From: Acetobacter oeni
GTDB taxonomy: Bacteria; Pseudomonadota; Alphaproteobacteria; Acetobacterales; Acetobacteraceae
DNA length: 41,408 nt
Direction of reading: 5' to 3'
Assembly: GCF_011516825.1 (NCBI RefSeq)
Contig: NZ_WOTA01000026.1
Coordinates: 1-41,408, forward strand
Below the pieces are notes generated by a model. That model saw only the letters and a list, made by a program, of their open reading frames with translations. It did not search any database and was not told where the DNA came from. The translations under genes were made by a program, and so were the position numbers. This document shows positions 41,381 to 41,408 of this stretch, piece by piece; within the stretch, counting starts at the first letter, position 1, and every line of letters begins with the position of its first letter.

Positions 41381-41408
41381 ATGAGCGGGAAGACGGCGTT
41401 TTCTTCTG
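41381..41408 (+). CDS. Start of a possible gene, cut by the window edge
   Basis: An ATG (MSGKTAFSS...) with GGAG about 11 nt upstream opens a frame that runs off the window. Too little is visible to identify it. It follows the RepA-like gene and would belong to the same element. Confidence 0.3.

Noticed and set aside
1..41408. tRNA, rRNA or CRISPR array
   Set aside because: No tRNA-like cloverleaf was noticed next to the integrase or elsewhere, and no regularly spaced repeat-spacer pattern was seen by eye. A tRNAscan-SE and CRISPR-finder run would settle this.

Overview
The window looks like the chromosome of an acetic acid bacterium (Acetobacteraceae, Alphaproteobacteria). The evidence is a membrane-bound PQQ glucose dehydrogenase beside an OprB sugar porin and a periplasmic aldose 1-epimerase, a KirBac potassium channel, the alphaproteobacterial ccmCDEFGHI cytochrome c maturation operon, and GC-rich codon use with long antisense shadow frames. 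No tRNA, rRNA, CRISPR array or complete insertion sequence was seen. I cannot name a species.

Layout. 1-3.7 kb (minus strand): an exported purine nucleoside permease-family protein, an exported adenosine deaminase and a DUF72 protein. 3.8-6.0 kb: an exported M1-type metallopeptidase. 6.0-8.4 kb: an AT-rich island with one glycosyltransferase-like gene and about 800 bp of non-coding DNA. 8.4-14 kb: a periplasmic glucose-oxidation module, with gcd divergent from oprB and galM. 14-16.6 kb: small genes, a PEBP protein, a DUF2076 protein and an iron-regulated bfd. 16.7-18.5 kb: a phosphate-selective-type porin with a Pho box, broken by one amber codon. 18.8-24.1 kb: guanine deaminase, a KirBac channel, a GT61-discoidin fusion, and an EVE/YciI pair. 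24.3-30.0 kb: the ccm operon plus a coupled zinc-ribbon membrane protein. 30.2-36.0 kb: an aldo/keto reductase, a cupin and a Tat-exported Rossmann protein, a sodium:solute symporter, a GNAT protein and small exported or membrane proteins. 36.2-37.8 kb: guaA with a strong terminator.

From about 37.8 kb to the right edge lies the start of an integrated element next to the 3' end of guaA. It carries a tyrosine integrase, an undescribed zinc-finger/HTH protein on the opposite strand, an AlpA-type regulator and a RepA-like replication initiator. This int-alpA-rep layout recalls satellite or phage-inducible island elements; the far end is outside the window.

How the parts work together. OprB admits glucose to the periplasm, GalM interconverts its anomers, and Gcd oxidises the beta anomer and passes electrons to ubiquinone. 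The ccm operon matures the c-type cytochromes such oxidative metabolism relies on. Adenosine deaminase, the NUP protein and guanine deaminase form a purine-salvage theme, with the first two predicted to act outside the cytoplasm.

Most interesting observations: a dispersed structured repeat found four times, each time just beyond the stop codon of a minus-strand gene and always in the same orientation, with hairpins whose stems change but keep pairing; the Pho-box-controlled porin interrupted by a lone amber codon; a near-consensus Fur site before bfd; and the guaA-linked element with its unknown zinc-finger/HTH protein.
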